From the NCBI GenBank assembly GCA_009731375.1, contig BJOX01000078.1, positions 129,613 through 151,426 on the forward strand: a DNA stretch of 21,814 bases, read 5' to 3'. The notes below the pieces were generated by a model. That model did no database searches, was not told the origin of the DNA, and saw nothing but the letters and a program-made list of their open reading frames with translations. Made by a program: the position numbers and the translations under genes. Below are positions 1 to 19,854 of this stretch, in pieces (the stretch's first letter is position 1; each line of letters starts with the position of its first letter). Source of the stretch: Paulinella micropora (taxonomy: Eukaryota; Cercozoa; Imbricatea; Euglyphida).

Positions 1-1
1 C

Positions 2-811
2 CCGTCAGCCCATACAGCCCCTCCTGCCCCTACGACTAGCTCAGCGCCTACCACTGTCATTGTCAACAATAATGACAAGAAGGACAGACAGGCTATCATT
101 AACGCCTTCCAAAAATATACCAAGTCCGATGCCACTGCTCTGACGCTGTTCGCAGAGACAGCGAGTCAGAAGGACACGGATGCGAACCTTCGAGACAAGC
201 TCCGAAGAATTGATGCTTGTATGAAGCAGCATCCAACGGACGAAACACAGGAGCATGAGGCGTTGTCCACCTTGTTGGACCCATCAATCCTCACACAAGG
301 ATTTCATGTTGTGGAATACAAGGCGTTGCGAGCGGTAGAGGTGTCGGCTAGGAGAGCAGCCTCAGACCTGCAGTGCACGGTGCCAGTTGCCGTCCTCTTG
401 CAATACTTTAAAACTCATGGGTATCAGCATCTGTGTACTGGTACTTTGATTGGGTTTGAGATTTTTCAAGAGGTGAACGAAGGGCTGGGCATTAGCGCGA
501 GGTTGGCAGCGATCCTCACTGAGGTCAGCGCCAAGTACGGGCTCTTTTATAGCCGGAAGTCTATTATTTTGTATTTCCTGAGTGCTTTGTGTGCACGACA
601 CCCGAGCAAGCTCGCAAGGATCATACAGTCCTGTCCGACCTTCGCGGCGGTGAAGACGGCGGATTTTTTAGAAACGAATATATACAAGAGGGCCGTAGCG
701 GCTGCTCAGCCGAGCGACCTGTATAGGGAGGTGCTCGAAGCGTGTTCCGACTTGGACACGGCCACCGAGTCATTCTCCAGTGCCGCGACACAAGGGGCTG
801 GAGGTGCTTAA
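2..811 (+). CDS. Gag-like protein of an LTR retrotransposon (5' partial)
   Basis: The frame is open from base 2 to a TAA at 809-811, giving 269 codons with the true start outside the window. An internal ATG at 221 is not needed as the start, because coding continues upstream with a Pro/Thr/Ser/Ala-rich stretch followed by a charged helical region. The protein has no membrane segment or signal peptide and looks helical, as expected for a capsid/matrix protein. I see no major homology region, so the assignment rests on position: it directly precedes a zinc-finger/RGG segment, a protease and an integrase on the same strand. The stop lies inside an overlap with the next open frame (727-811), which is in the -1 frame. 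What else it could be: an unrelated protein fused upstream, but the context makes Gag most likely. Confidence 0.7.
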   Translation, partial: PSAHTAPPAPTTSSAPTTVIVNNNDKKDRQAIINAFQKYTKSDATALTLFAETASQKDTDANLRDKLRRIDACMKQHPTDETQEHEALSTLLDPSILTQGFHVVEYKALRAVEVSARRAASDLQCTVPVAVLLQYFKTHGYQHLCTGTLIGFEIFQEVNEGLGISARLAAILTEVSAKYGLFYSRKSIILYFLSALCARHPSKLARIIQSCPTFAAVKTADFLETNIYKRAVAAAQPSDLYREVLEACSDLDTATESFSSAATQGAGGA

Positions 812-1410
812 GCAGCACATACAACTCGGTCGCGGGTCAAAAGAGGGGGAGAGACGAGCCGACGCCGTGCTACCGCTATTTTTCATATATGGCGTGTAAG
901 AATGAGGCGAAGCATGGAGTAGGCACCTGTCCACACAGTCATGACTCTGACGATGACAGGATGCGAAATATCTTCCTGAGAGAACTCAAAGGCTCAAAAA
1001 AGGAGCAGGCCTTATACAGAGTTTACAAGAAGGAGTTGGTGGAGAGGAGGTGGAATGCAAATATGGTCGCGGACGGAGAGTTCCGGGAGGCCATCATTTC
1101 CTTCCTTGAGAAGATGAAGAGAAAGGAGGAGAAAGAAGCAGCGGGCCGACAAGCGGCGCCGACTAGAGGAGGAGAGACGAGAGGAGCGTCACGAGGGTCC
1201 CGAGGGACACCAAGAGGATGGGCACCAAGAGGTCGGGGCTATCGGGGAAGGGGAGGCCGGACCCCAGCGCGCCCTCCCAGAGGACACGGATACTGGAATT
1301 ATAGCTCCAGTTCCAGCTCCAACTACCCCCAGCAAGCTTATACCGCTGCGGAGGAGGGACGTCAAGACGAAGACACTGGCTCAGGTGAGCGTGTTGAAGT
1401 CCTAGAATGA
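727..1410 (+). CDS. Gag nucleocapsid-like segment: CCCH zinc finger plus RGG box
   Basis: This is the -1 frame relative to the preceding gag frame, open from 727 (a TAG precedes it at 724-726) to TGA at 1408-1410. A C-X8-C-X10-C-X3-H cluster has its ligand codons at 868, 895, 928 and 940, which fits a CCCH-type finger rather than the CCHC knuckle usual in retroelement nucleocapsids. It is followed by a Lys/Glu-rich helical stretch and, at about 1140-1290, many Arg-Gly pairs typical of an RNA-binding RGG box. Ser/Tyr-rich and acidic residues end the segment. The likely role is genomic RNA binding and packaging. There is no convincing ATG before the finger, so it is probably expressed as a fusion with Gag by frameshifting, or this copy carries an indel. 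No canonical slippery heptamer was seen in the overlap. Confidence 0.7.
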   Translation, partial: GGARSVFRLGHGHRVILQCRDTRGWRCLSSTYNSVAGQKRGRDEPTPCYRYFSYMACKNEAKHGVGTCPHSHDSDDDRMRNIFLRELKGSKKEQALYRVYKKELVERRWNANMVADGEFREAIISFLEKMKRKEEKEAAGRQAAPTRGGETRGASRGSRGTPRGWAPRGRGYRGRGGRTPARPPRGHGYWNYSSSSSSNYPQQAYTAAEEGRQDEDTGSGERVEVLE

Positions 1411-1413
1411 CGG
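1408..1413 (+). promoter_or_regulatory. Candidate leaky stop codon (TGA CGG) between gag and pol
   Basis: The nucleocapsid segment stops at TGA 1408-1410. The same frame then has no further stop until 2514, and it encodes the protease. The triplet after the stop is CGG. UGA-CGG is an established readthrough context in several plant RNA viruses, usually with a downstream RNA structure. The next ATG in this frame is at 1486. Three readings remain possible: suppressed stop, simple nonsense mutation, or re-initiation at 1486. Confidence 0.4.
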
Positions 1414-2514
1414 GAGGAAAAGAGGGAGGAGGAGAAGAGAAAGAAGGAGATAAAAACTGTTCTTTTTAATCCGACAGTCACAGTTATGCCTACTGTTGCT
1501 GAACAGGATACGAACGGTTCCGTTCCTCCTAGACGTGAAGTTGAAGGCACACAGCCTCACAAGCCTCAAGGTAAGCATTTGCTAGTTCATCCTTCGAGAG
1601 CTAATATGATAAATGATGCGAATAGGAAGGCGAAGAAGGCGATGGAGGAGAGGAAGCCGCAACTGAAGGCTAGGTCTCCGCCTACGAAGAAGCAGCGGAC
1701 CGTTCCCCCGCCAAAGGACGCAACCGTCTCTACGGTAGACAAGTGTACATCTAGTGTACCGGACTCTGTCAAGCGGACACTTGAGATACCGGAAGCCCCG
1801 GAGACTCAAGAAGTTAAGTTGGAGGAAAAGAGGGAAGAACGGAAGGAGGACAAGGAACTTGAGCTTAGACTCAAAACCCTAGAACAAAAAATTCATGTGC
1901 TAGCGGCTAGTATACATAGACCGGACGCGCTATGCTACACTGACCTCTTTTGTGAAACTTTACAAACCACATTAAAAGTTGGTAATGATACGATGGCGAA
2001 TATTAATATTGTCGGCCAGAAGTTTTTGAATAGTCACCGGACATGGGTTGACAAAAATATTAGAAAAACAAAGGGGACCCTAAAAGGGGTAGGCAGCCGT
2101 ACGGAAATTACGGGCATTGTTACATTAATTTTCAAATTGAAATCCGGTCGAGTATATCGTGCGGACCTCTATATTGTCCCCGATTACCACGGTTCAATCC
2201 TGCTGTCGTATGACCAATTGGCTACGATGGGGGCAATGATCGATTGCGCCGCACGGCGAGTAATTTATGGAGTGAAGAATGGAGAGAAGGAGGATATTAA
2301 TCCGATGACTGCTACTGACTCATACGAGGCTTTTGAGCTGAGTCTAGCAACGGAGAGAAAAAGGTTGGCCTTCGTACATGAGGCAACTGAAGCCTATGTA
2401 CACCCCTATGTCACAGTGCCGGACGAACTGTCCTGGACCGACATTGGGAGACGGAGATGCAGGCGTATACGGTTACGATTCCCGCATGGGACAAAAAGTC
2501 TATTGATGACTTAA
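1411..2514 (+). CDS. Retroelement aspartic protease region (pol N-terminus)
   Basis: The frame continues directly after the TGA at 1408; its first ATG is at 1486. Order of parts: a basic/acidic linker; a likely coiled coil at about 1810-1920 rich in Glu, Lys and Leu; then a retropepsin-like domain at about 1930-2275. The active-site position reads NDTMAN (Asp codon at 1987), where retropepsins usually have DTGA or DSGA, so the glycine is replaced by Met. Downstream parts fit the fold: a GVG turn, an ITGIV strand, an acceptor-like strand with IVPDYHG, and the closing LLSYDQL segment near 2200 that resembles the family's ILG-D-L. The role would be Gag-Pol maturation. The frame ends in an overlap with the RT frame (2391-2514), which is -1 relative to it. 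Confidence 0.7.
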   Translation, partial: REEKREEEKRKKEIKTVLFNPTVTVMPTVAEQDTNGSVPPRREVEGTQPHKPQGKHLLVHPSRANMINDANRKAKKAMEERKPQLKARSPPTKKQRTVPPPKDATVSTVDKCTSSVPDSVKRTLEIPEAPETQEVKLEEKREERKEDKELELRLKTLEQKIHVLAASIHRPDALCYTDLFCETLQTTLKVGNDTMANINIVGQKFLNSHRTWVDKNIRKTKGTLKGVGSRTEITGIVTLIFKLKSGRVYRADLYIVPDYHGSILLSYDQLATMGAMIDCAARRVIYGVKNGEKEDINPMTATDSYEAFELSLATERKRLAFVHEATEAYVHPYVTVPDELSWTDIGRRRCRRIRLRFPHGTKSLLMT

Positions 2515-3734
2515 TCGTAGCGCGTAATGAGGAGATAATATGTGTTGCGAAACAGTGCCCGTCGTTGGCCAGATTCGCAGAAGGTGGTGGGGCAGATGTC
2601 CATATTACTAATGGCTACTGTTACCACGCAAAGATGTCAGATGAAAAGAGAGAGGCGTTTGTGCCAAGGAGGAAGGGGCGTATCCTCGATACTCCAGAGG
2701 ATGACATTAAAACTTGTATCACGAACTTTTGGGGCGATGTGCCTACCTGGCCGCGCTCATTAACTGAAGTGAAAAAGTGTCTACGGACTCTATTTGAGAG
2801 TAACAAGCCGTATACTGTCATTCTGCCGTACTATGAGAAGGCAATATGGGCACAGGAGATAAGGGACCGGCTTATTGATCATCCTATACCGGTTCCCTCT
2901 CGCAAGCAACAGTCAGTGGTGGCTTGTCGACTCGGGTCTCGGGAGCAGAGCAGTGCATACAAGCGGAAGCTCAGAGCCCAGGACAAGTTGAAATTGATAC
3001 CTCAAGCTTTCACATGCTTTGATGGTTTCTACACCCGTAGGGCTCCGCTACAATACGCGAACCTTATTAATATGCTTGTCGGACTCGGTCATGATGATGA
3101 GCCGGACACAGTCACGTATGAACGGACGGGACTGGACGATTTGTCCGAGGAAGATTTGACTTTGGAGGAGGACTTAGCGCCCCTCAAAGAACATAAGAAG
3201 ATGTCGGAGGAAGATTTCCAAGCGGCGGCGCGGAAAATTTTAGAAGAAGGAGTGGGTACGGAGAGAGAGAAGGAGCTTCTCAAAGCTAAGATGGAGGCGT
3301 ACAGAGAAATTTTCGACCCTCCTCGGGCAGGTGGTGTAAAGTCGGAGGACTTCACTGCTGTCATTTACAAGATACCGGGTGCGCAGCCATCTCCGGCACC
3401 GCGGAGGGCAAATTTGAGCATACATGAGGCGAAGATAGCGGAGGAGAACGTGAGACAGTTGCTCAATGAGGACTTTATTGAGAGATCTACATCTCCAATC
3501 GTCTCTCAACCGAAAATCGTCCCCAAGCCAGGAGGAGAATGGCGTTTGACGATCAATTATGCCCGTGTGAATAAGGTGCTAGAGGAAGAGAGAAATCGGC
3601 TCGTATCATCAGTGGAAATGATAGATCTGTCCACGGACAAGGTGTACGAGGTAAGCCACATAGAGGCGATGCAGATGGCAAGAGGCATACGAGAATGCGA
3701 AGACGAATATAAAAGAGGAGGAGGAGACGACTGA
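2391..3734 (+). CDS. Pol connector and N-terminal fragment of reverse transcriptase (truncated)
   Basis: The frame is open from 2391 (first ATG 2457) to TGA at 3732-3734. The first two thirds form an unrecognised, charged connector. From about 3290 it matches the start of Ty3/Gypsy reverse transcriptases: a helix with EENVRQLLNEDFIERS, then SPIVSQPKIVPKPGGEWRL and INYARVN (about 3430-3575). After this the alignment to RT stops abruptly. The polymerase motifs, including the catalytic YXDD box, and the RNase H domain are absent. The remaining codons (about 3580-3734) are a linker of unknown origin. Roughly 1.4 kb of an ordinary RT-RNase H region would be missing, so this copy cannot make its own polymerase. 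The next frame (integrase) is shifted +1 near an A/G-rich run at 3708-3730. Confidence 0.75.
   Translation, partial: SLCTPLCHSAGRTVLDRHWETEMQAYTVTIPAWDKKSIDDLIVARNEEIICVAKQCPSLARFAEGGGADVHITNGYCYHAKMSDEKREAFVPRRKGRILDTPEDDIKTCITNFWGDVPTWPRSLTEVKKCLRTLFESNKPYTVILPYYEKAIWAQEIRDRLIDHPIPVPSRKQQSVVACRLGSREQSSAYKRKLRAQDKLKLIPQAFTCFDGFYTRRAPLQYANLINMLVGLGHDDEPDTVTYERTGLDDLSEEDLTLEEDLAPLKEHKKMSEEDFQAAARKILEEGVGTEREKELLKAKMEAYREIFDPPRAGGVKSEDFTAVIYKIPGAQPSPAPRRANLSIHEAKIAEENVRQLLNEDFIERSTSPIVSQPKIVPKPGGEWRLTINYARVNKVLEEERNRLVSSVEMIDLSTDKVYEVSHIEAMQMARGIRECEDEYKRGGGDD
3570..3610 (+). other. Internal deletion junction: RT core and RNase H missing
   Basis: Upstream sequence encodes the first conserved RT block, ending in VNKV. 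Downstream sequence is pol linker leading to integrase. The breakpoint lies in this interval, in a purine-rich stretch. The exact point needs an intact copy for comparison. Confidence 0.6.
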
Positions 3735-5865
3735 GGTCTGTACTGAACCTCCACAGGAAAATCGAAGCGAGCTTGATGAAGACCCGGAGAGGGTAGGAGT
3801 AAGGTTGGAGGACGGTACTATCCATATCGCCTCGCCTACCGCATGGAGGCAGCAGCAGGCGACGGATCCGGAGTTCAAGGAGCTCATAACGTTATACAAG
3901 AACCCTAATGAGCTTAAAAAGACTCCGCAGATCAAAGATCAAATGAAGGAGATGGCGTGGAGAGATGGGCTATTGTGGTACAAGGGCCAGCATGGCAAAT
4001 TTGCATCACAGCCTGACAAATGGACTCTCTGGGTACCGGAGAAGTTGAGGCGCTTCATATATGTTGCAGCCCATAACTGCCCCTTACTGGCACATCCGGG
4101 TCGACAAAGAACTCATTGGTTCATAGCGAGGCGATTTTGGTGCAAAGGAATGAAGGAGGAGATAGACAGAGAAATAGACGCATGTATCCCATGCAAAACC
4201 ACAAAGACACCGTTGAAGGCGAATTTCGGCCTGATCGGTACATTCCCGTTACACGCCGGGATGTTTGAATTCTTACACATCGATCATGTGGGACCTTTCC
4301 CCGAATCGGCCGAAGGGTACAAATACCTTCTTACTGCGATAGATCGAGCCACCAATTATGTCTGGGTTGTTCCTGTTAAGGACGTTACAGGCAAGACAAC
4401 TGCGGAGGCTCTGATCGACAGGATCGTCTCGCAGATCGGAGTGCCTAGAAAGATATGTTCTGATCGAGGTTCTGACTTTAATAATGAAGTCATCGACAGA
4501 CTATCTAAGTACTACGGGATGAAATGGCAATATGTTACTGCCTATAACCCGAGAGCGAATGGCAAGATCGAGCGGGTACATAGACCTCTCAAAGCCTCGC
4601 TTAAGATGTACTGTATGAAGAAGGAGAATCAGAGAGCCTGGGTGGAGGCAGCACCTTCATTTGCCTTTGCAATGAACTGTCTACCCTCATCGGCATTAGG
4701 AGGAGCCAGGAGCTCAGTCTCGCCATATCAATTGGTTTACGGCCGAGAGCCTAATATCCCAACCTCGCTTCTGCATCCAAAGGACACTTGGGCAGATGAG
4801 GATGAGTTGTTCGGGATGAGGCTAAGAGCGAAGATAGAGGCGGAGCAAATAGTTGCGGCGCATAGGGAGGCGGAGCGCAGAAAGACTGATGCACAAGGAG
4901 TGCGACAAGCGCACTTAGATCAAGTCCGTTTCCGGGTTGGGGATAGTGTACTCCTGTACCATCCTCAAGTACCCAAGGGGGTTAGCTCTAAGCTGTTTAC
5001 CCACTGGAAAGGACCATACCAGATTATGGAGCAGATGGGACCTCTGAACTATAAGATCAGGGGTAGAGGGAAGGTGCAAATTGTGAATGTTCGAAGGCTG
5101 ATCAAATATGACCCCTTCTTACTCGAGGATGAATCCGTTGAGGAGGCGTTGGAACGGATGAAGGAGGATTTCAAAGAGGTACCGCCTATCAGTAAGGAGG
5201 ATACCTTAGAGGAGGAGAATGCCTATCGGGCACCAGTCTCGGAGAAGGAGGAGACCGAGAAGGAGAGCAAGGAAGACTCAAACCGCAAAAGCGCGGCGGG
5301 GACTCAGTCTAAGGCCCCCATAGTCCGCGGCGGTACAAAGGAGAAGTTCACGGAGGCGCAGAGGAGGAGAGCGCAAAATGACCTTATCTTCGACCAACCG
5401 AGGAAGGTGGCGAGATCGACGCGAGCGACGGATGTCCATGGAGGAGGAGAAGAGAAGGACACTAACCCAAACGCGGGTAATGTGGACATTCGACATGCGC
5501 GATGGAAGGAAGGCGAGGCGATTGCGACCATCAAGTGGGTCCGAGACGCTTTTTATCTGTTGAGACCGGCAGAATCTCATGTTGCCGATGACACTCTCTC
5601 AGATCTTTATCTCATGCGAGCTGTGGCGGTCCCGCAGACTACACGGGCAGCGCGGACATCGAAGAGATCCTCAGCAGCAAAAACGATACAACCGGTACTC
5701 CATTTCTGGAGAAGCATGGACCCTGTTGAGGATCCAAAAGCTAGACAATACTTACCGGTAGACAAAGACGCGAAAGATCTCGAGACTTGGGATGATACTA
5801 TTACCCCTCGAGACAAAGACCACACTGCGTGGACTATTCAGTCACTGCCTAGGGGGAGTGCTTGA
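3664..5865 (+). CDS. Integrase of a Ty3/Gypsy-type retrotransposon with long C-terminal tail
   Basis: The frame is open from 3664 (TAG at 3661-3663) to TGA at 5863-5865. No convincing ATG precedes the domain, so it is the continuation of Pol. The HHCC zinc-binding domain has His codons at 4072 and 4093 and a CIPC pair at 4183 and 4192. The catalytic core has Asp at 4282 (HIDHVGPF), Asp at 4462 (SDRGSDF) and Glu at 4570 (GKIERVH); the last two are exactly 35 residues apart, so the D,D-35-E triad is intact. A GPY/F module follows (HWKGPYQI, about 4999-5025), ending near VNVRRLIKYD. After about 5120 there are roughly 250 further residues, acidic then basic and mixed, with no chromodomain that I can recognise. 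The enzyme joins element cDNA to host DNA. This part of the copy shows no internal stop. Confidence 0.92.
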   Translation, partial: RRCRWQEAYENAKTNIKEEEETTEVCTEPPQENRSELDEDPERVGVRLEDGTIHIASPTAWRQQQATDPEFKELITLYKNPNELKKTPQIKDQMKEMAWRDGLLWYKGQHGKFASQPDKWTLWVPEKLRRFIYVAAHNCPLLAHPGRQRTHWFIARRFWCKGMKEEIDREIDACIPCKTTKTPLKANFGLIGTFPLHAGMFEFLHIDHVGPFPESAEGYKYLLTAIDRATNYVWVVPVKDVTGKTTAEALIDRIVSQIGVPRKICSDRGSDFNNEVIDRLSKYYGMKWQYVTAYNPRANGKIERVHRPLKASLKMYCMKKENQRAWVEAAPSFAFAMNCLPSSALGGARSSVSPYQLVYGREPNIPTSLLHPKDTWADEDELFGMRLRAKIEAEQIVAAHREAERRKTDAQGVRQAHLDQVRFRVGDSVLLYHPQVPKGVSSKLFTHWKGPYQIMEQMGPLNYKIRGRGKVQIVNVRRLIKYDPFLLEDESVEEALERMKEDFKEVPPISKEDTLEEENAYRAPVSEKEETEKESKEDSNRKSAAGTQSKAPIVRGGTKEKFTEAQRRRAQNDLIFDQPRKVARSTRATDVHGGGEEKDTNPNAGNVDIRHARWKEGEAIATIKWVRDAFYLLRPAESHVADDTLSDLYLMRAVAVPQTTRAARTSKRSSAAKTIQPVLHFWRSMDPVEDPKARQYLPVDKDAKDLETWDDTITPRDKDHTAWTIQSLPRGSA

Positions 5866-6402
5866 CATTCCTTTTGACTTATCATTGGGCGCCATCCCTA
5901 ACAAAATATGGGACATTCTTGAGGAGTCAAAGTTTGACTTGACTTTTGTTGGCGGCCCGCCACCTGGCAAAGGGGTTCGCGCAAGGCGACGAAGGCAGTA
6001 AGTGACATTTTTTTCTTTTATCACGCGTCGGACATTGAAAGCTGCATGTGGATTAATCTCATAGTACCCATGTCAGATCATGTCTTATTAAAATATTTTT
6101 ATACCATTGTTGTTACTTGGCATTTTTATCGCAACATATGAGTGCGAAGGTCAATCGGCAAATGGATACGACACCGTAGAAGGGGATCGCTTGTGAGTTT
6201 AGCGATGGTGTTCCTGGTACGACCCTGCTTCAAGTATCCAGGGTAATGTTCTCAATAAATGTTCTCATAGTAGACATATTAAATATTTTTTTCTTTGGAT
6301 ATACTTAATATCGTCATACCAGCACGGTCCATCTCTACTTGTGTCGGTTTATCGCATGGTCGGGTTCACTCACACCGGCTTTGGATATAGTTATTAGGAC
6401 TG
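5846..6402 (+). repeat. Probable polypurine tract and 3' LTR (end undefined)
   Basis: The purine run AGGGGGAG near 5850 lies just before the pol stop, at the place where a plus-strand primer is expected, and is followed by TGCTTGACATTCC, a plausible TG-start of an LTR. An AATAAA polyadenylation hexamer lies at 6254-6259. The 3' boundary cannot be set: the 5' LTR is outside the window and an assembly gap starts at 6403. Confidence 0.45.
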
Positions 6403-6412
6403 NNNNNNNNNN
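6403..6412. other. Assembly gap of 10 N
   Basis: Ten unknown bases. The flanks share the word TAGGACTG on both sides, so this may be two overlapping contig ends joined with a nominal gap. Confidence 0.95.
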
Positions 6413-6689
6413 ACTAGGACTGACCCCCTAGTACTATATTAAGGTAACTGATTGAAAACAAGGGTATGTTATTAAAAGACAATGTATTTACTGATCGGAA
6501 GTGTTTTTAGAGAAGGAGAAAAAAATATAATGCTGCTTTTATTTTAATAGTAATACTATTTGTTCTTGACATACTGCCTCAGGATTAAGTTACGGGGGGG
6601 ACAACGAGTGTGGAAGGTGGAGTTTTTTTATTTATTTACAAAAAATGAGGCTAGAGATTTACAGTTGACGCGTGTCTGGTATATGCGTT

Positions 6690-6941
6690 TTATTTATCCA
6701 CTGCACCGTCTATCCGTGGGTTAATGCACTTAGTTGCACAACCCCGTAGCGTTTGTGCAAAAAAGAAATCAGCAGCTATATGACGAAAATATTGCATATT
6801 TCCGTCATAAAAACAGGAAGGGGTACTGTAGGCATCACCCCCCGGATAGCCGGTAAAAAGTACAGTTTTTCGGGTGTCAGGTGCTCCTAGTTTTTTTCCC
6901 AGTATTTCAATATTGTTTGGCCGGATTTGACCTAATGCCAT
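6690..6941 (-). CDS. Small hypothetical ORF, 83 aa
   Basis: An ATG-started frame on the minus strand, preceded by A-rich sequence with a purine at -3, ends in TAA. The protein is non-repetitive and of mixed composition, with an aromatic, Cys-containing middle and no recognised motif, membrane segment or signal peptide. It lies outside the retroelement ORFs and could be a chance frame in AT-rich DNA, a fragment of an older gene, or an exon. It overlaps the palindrome at 6779-6809. I do not recognise it. Confidence 0.2.
   Translation of the reverse strand: MALGQIRPNNIEILGKKLGAPDTRKTVLFTGYPGGDAYSTPSCFYDGNMQYFRHIAADFFFAQTLRGCATKCINPRIDGAVDK
6779..6809. repeat. Near-perfect palindrome (14-bp arms, 3-base loop)
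   Basis: Arms TATGACGAAAATAT and ATATTTCCGTCATA pair with one mismatch around a TGC loop. This could be a hairpin in RNA or a dyad protein-binding site; the function is unknown. Confidence 0.6.
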
Positions 6942-7570
6942 TTTAACCTTGGTCTGTGGCCGCTTTCTTTTTCTGCTTCACTGAGCTAATATAACGAGAC
7001 ATCATTCTCCTTTGGGGGATTTGTGTCTGGTTGTATTACCGACTTTTTATCGAGCTATCTTCAGGGAATGTAACATAACCCCTTTGCCGCAAGAGTAAGT
7101 ATTATCAATAGTATTAGGTTTTGTTTTGCCAGGCTGAGTAATGCCGTTACCCGTGACCCCATATTAGTTAGTGAGTGACTCCGAGTCGAAAACATATAAG
7201 TCATATAACTGCAGAATAGTATTGCTATTCATCGTGGCGTGGGTCGGATTCGGTGGAACCAGGTGGGTGGCTGGACCCTCGCGCACCGAATTTCGCACAA
7301 GAAGATCATGACAATACGCATGAGGCCGCTGAAATGTGAGCAAAACTTTTTTTTTTCGTTTTTGCAAATATAGGGCGCTTGCGGGACAAAACAAGGCTGT
7401 TGTCTGTGCGCTGCATCTATTTTTACCAAGTACTACTGTGACCAGCTCCTTGCCAAAATATTAGTCGCTCAAAGTCTTGTAGTCCCTCTGGCGCTGATCC
7501 ATTATCTGAAATAATTCAGTCTCAACTTTTTCAGCTTCCCACCAGACAGGTTCAATGATACGAACGCACT

Positions 7571-7781
7571 TTTTTTTTTTTTTTTNNNNNNNNNNNNNNN
7601 NNNNNNNNNNNNNNNNNNNNNNNNNNNNNNNNNNNNNNNNNNNNNNNNNNNNNNNNNNNNNNNNNNNNNNNNNNNNNNNNNNNNNNNNNNNNNNNNNNNN
7701 NNNNNNNNNNNNNNNNNNNNNNNNNNNNNNNNNNNNNNNNNNNNNNNNNNNNNNNNNNNNNNNNNNNNNNNNNNNNNNNNN

Positions 7782-7824
<43 letters not shown>
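7571..7824. repeat. Poly-T tract containing a 196-base assembly gap
   Basis: T-runs of 15 and 43 bases flank N at 7586-7781. The homopolymer is probably why the assembly broke. The true length is unknown. Confidence 0.9.
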
Positions 7825-8058
7825 CCAACTTATTAATAGAATTTTAATTATTAGTGAGTTGAATTTGTAGTAAAATTCAATATTAAAATGAGTCAGAGTA
7901 GAAAAGAGAGCAAACAGAGATAAAATATAGGCTAATCAAAACAAAAGCAATAGCAAAGAAATACAGACGCAGGCAAAGAAGCAAAGAGCACGAGGAGACA
8001 TTTTTTTTTTCTTTCTTTCTTCCCAAATTTTTTTTCAAGTTTTGAAGTTCTTTTTTTC

Positions 8059-8127
<69 letters not shown>

Positions 8128-8395
8128 TTTCTTCTTTCTTTCCGAGGCTTTCTTTCTTTCTTTGTTTCTTTTTTTCTGTCTTTACTTGATGAAAAAAAAA
8201 AAAAAAGAAAGAAAGAAAGAAAGAAAGAAAGTTTGCTTAAACAACTTTACTAAATTAAGAACGCGAAGCATAAGAAGGCGAACGGCCATCAGTCATAACA
8301 GGGGCGAAAGAAAGGACAAAAAGACAGACTACAAGGGCCCGGGAAACCGGGAAAATTGAAATGAAGCAAAGTGAAAATCTTTGGAGAAAGTAGGT
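7825..8395. repeat. TTTC/GAAA microsatellites downstream of the hydrolase gene
   Basis: A (TTTC)n array at about 8051-8172 and a poly-A/(GAAA)n array at about 8192-8231 are inverted with respect to each other and could fold back. The rest (7825-8050, 8232-8395) is AT-rich and would include the 3' UTR of the minus-strand gene ending at 8396. I see no clear polyadenylation signal. Confidence 0.7.
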
Positions 8396-19594
<11,199 letters not shown>

Positions 19595-19651
19595 CTAGAT
19601 AGGTAGATAGGTATGTAGGTAGGTAGGTAGGTAGGTAGGTAGGTAGGTAGG

Positions 19652-19715
<64 letters not shown>

Positions 19716-19759
19716 CACAGAATACACAGAGCAGAACACTATACAGAATGAAACGACAG

Positions 19760-19854
<95 letters not shown>

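Larger units (their letters stand above)
6413..7570. other. AT-rich intergenic DNA
   Basis: No coding domain or RNA gene is recognisable here apart from one short candidate ORF at 6690-6941. The stretch contains T- and A-runs and a 14-bp-arm palindrome at 6779-6809. Confidence 0.6.

Noticed and set aside
41-287. Minus-strand frames opposite gag, and other opposite-strand frames within 1-5865
   Set aside because: Shadows of the gag and pol coding frames, with no domain and no independent support.
727-811. Canonical -1 slippery heptamer in the gag overlap
   Set aside because: No X-XXY-YYZ heptamer in the right frame was found, nor in the overlap at 2391-2514 (the A-run at 2492-2496 is out of pattern).
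5480-5700. Chromodomain after the integrase
   Set aside because: Aromatic residues are present, but the order and spacing of a chromodomain are not.
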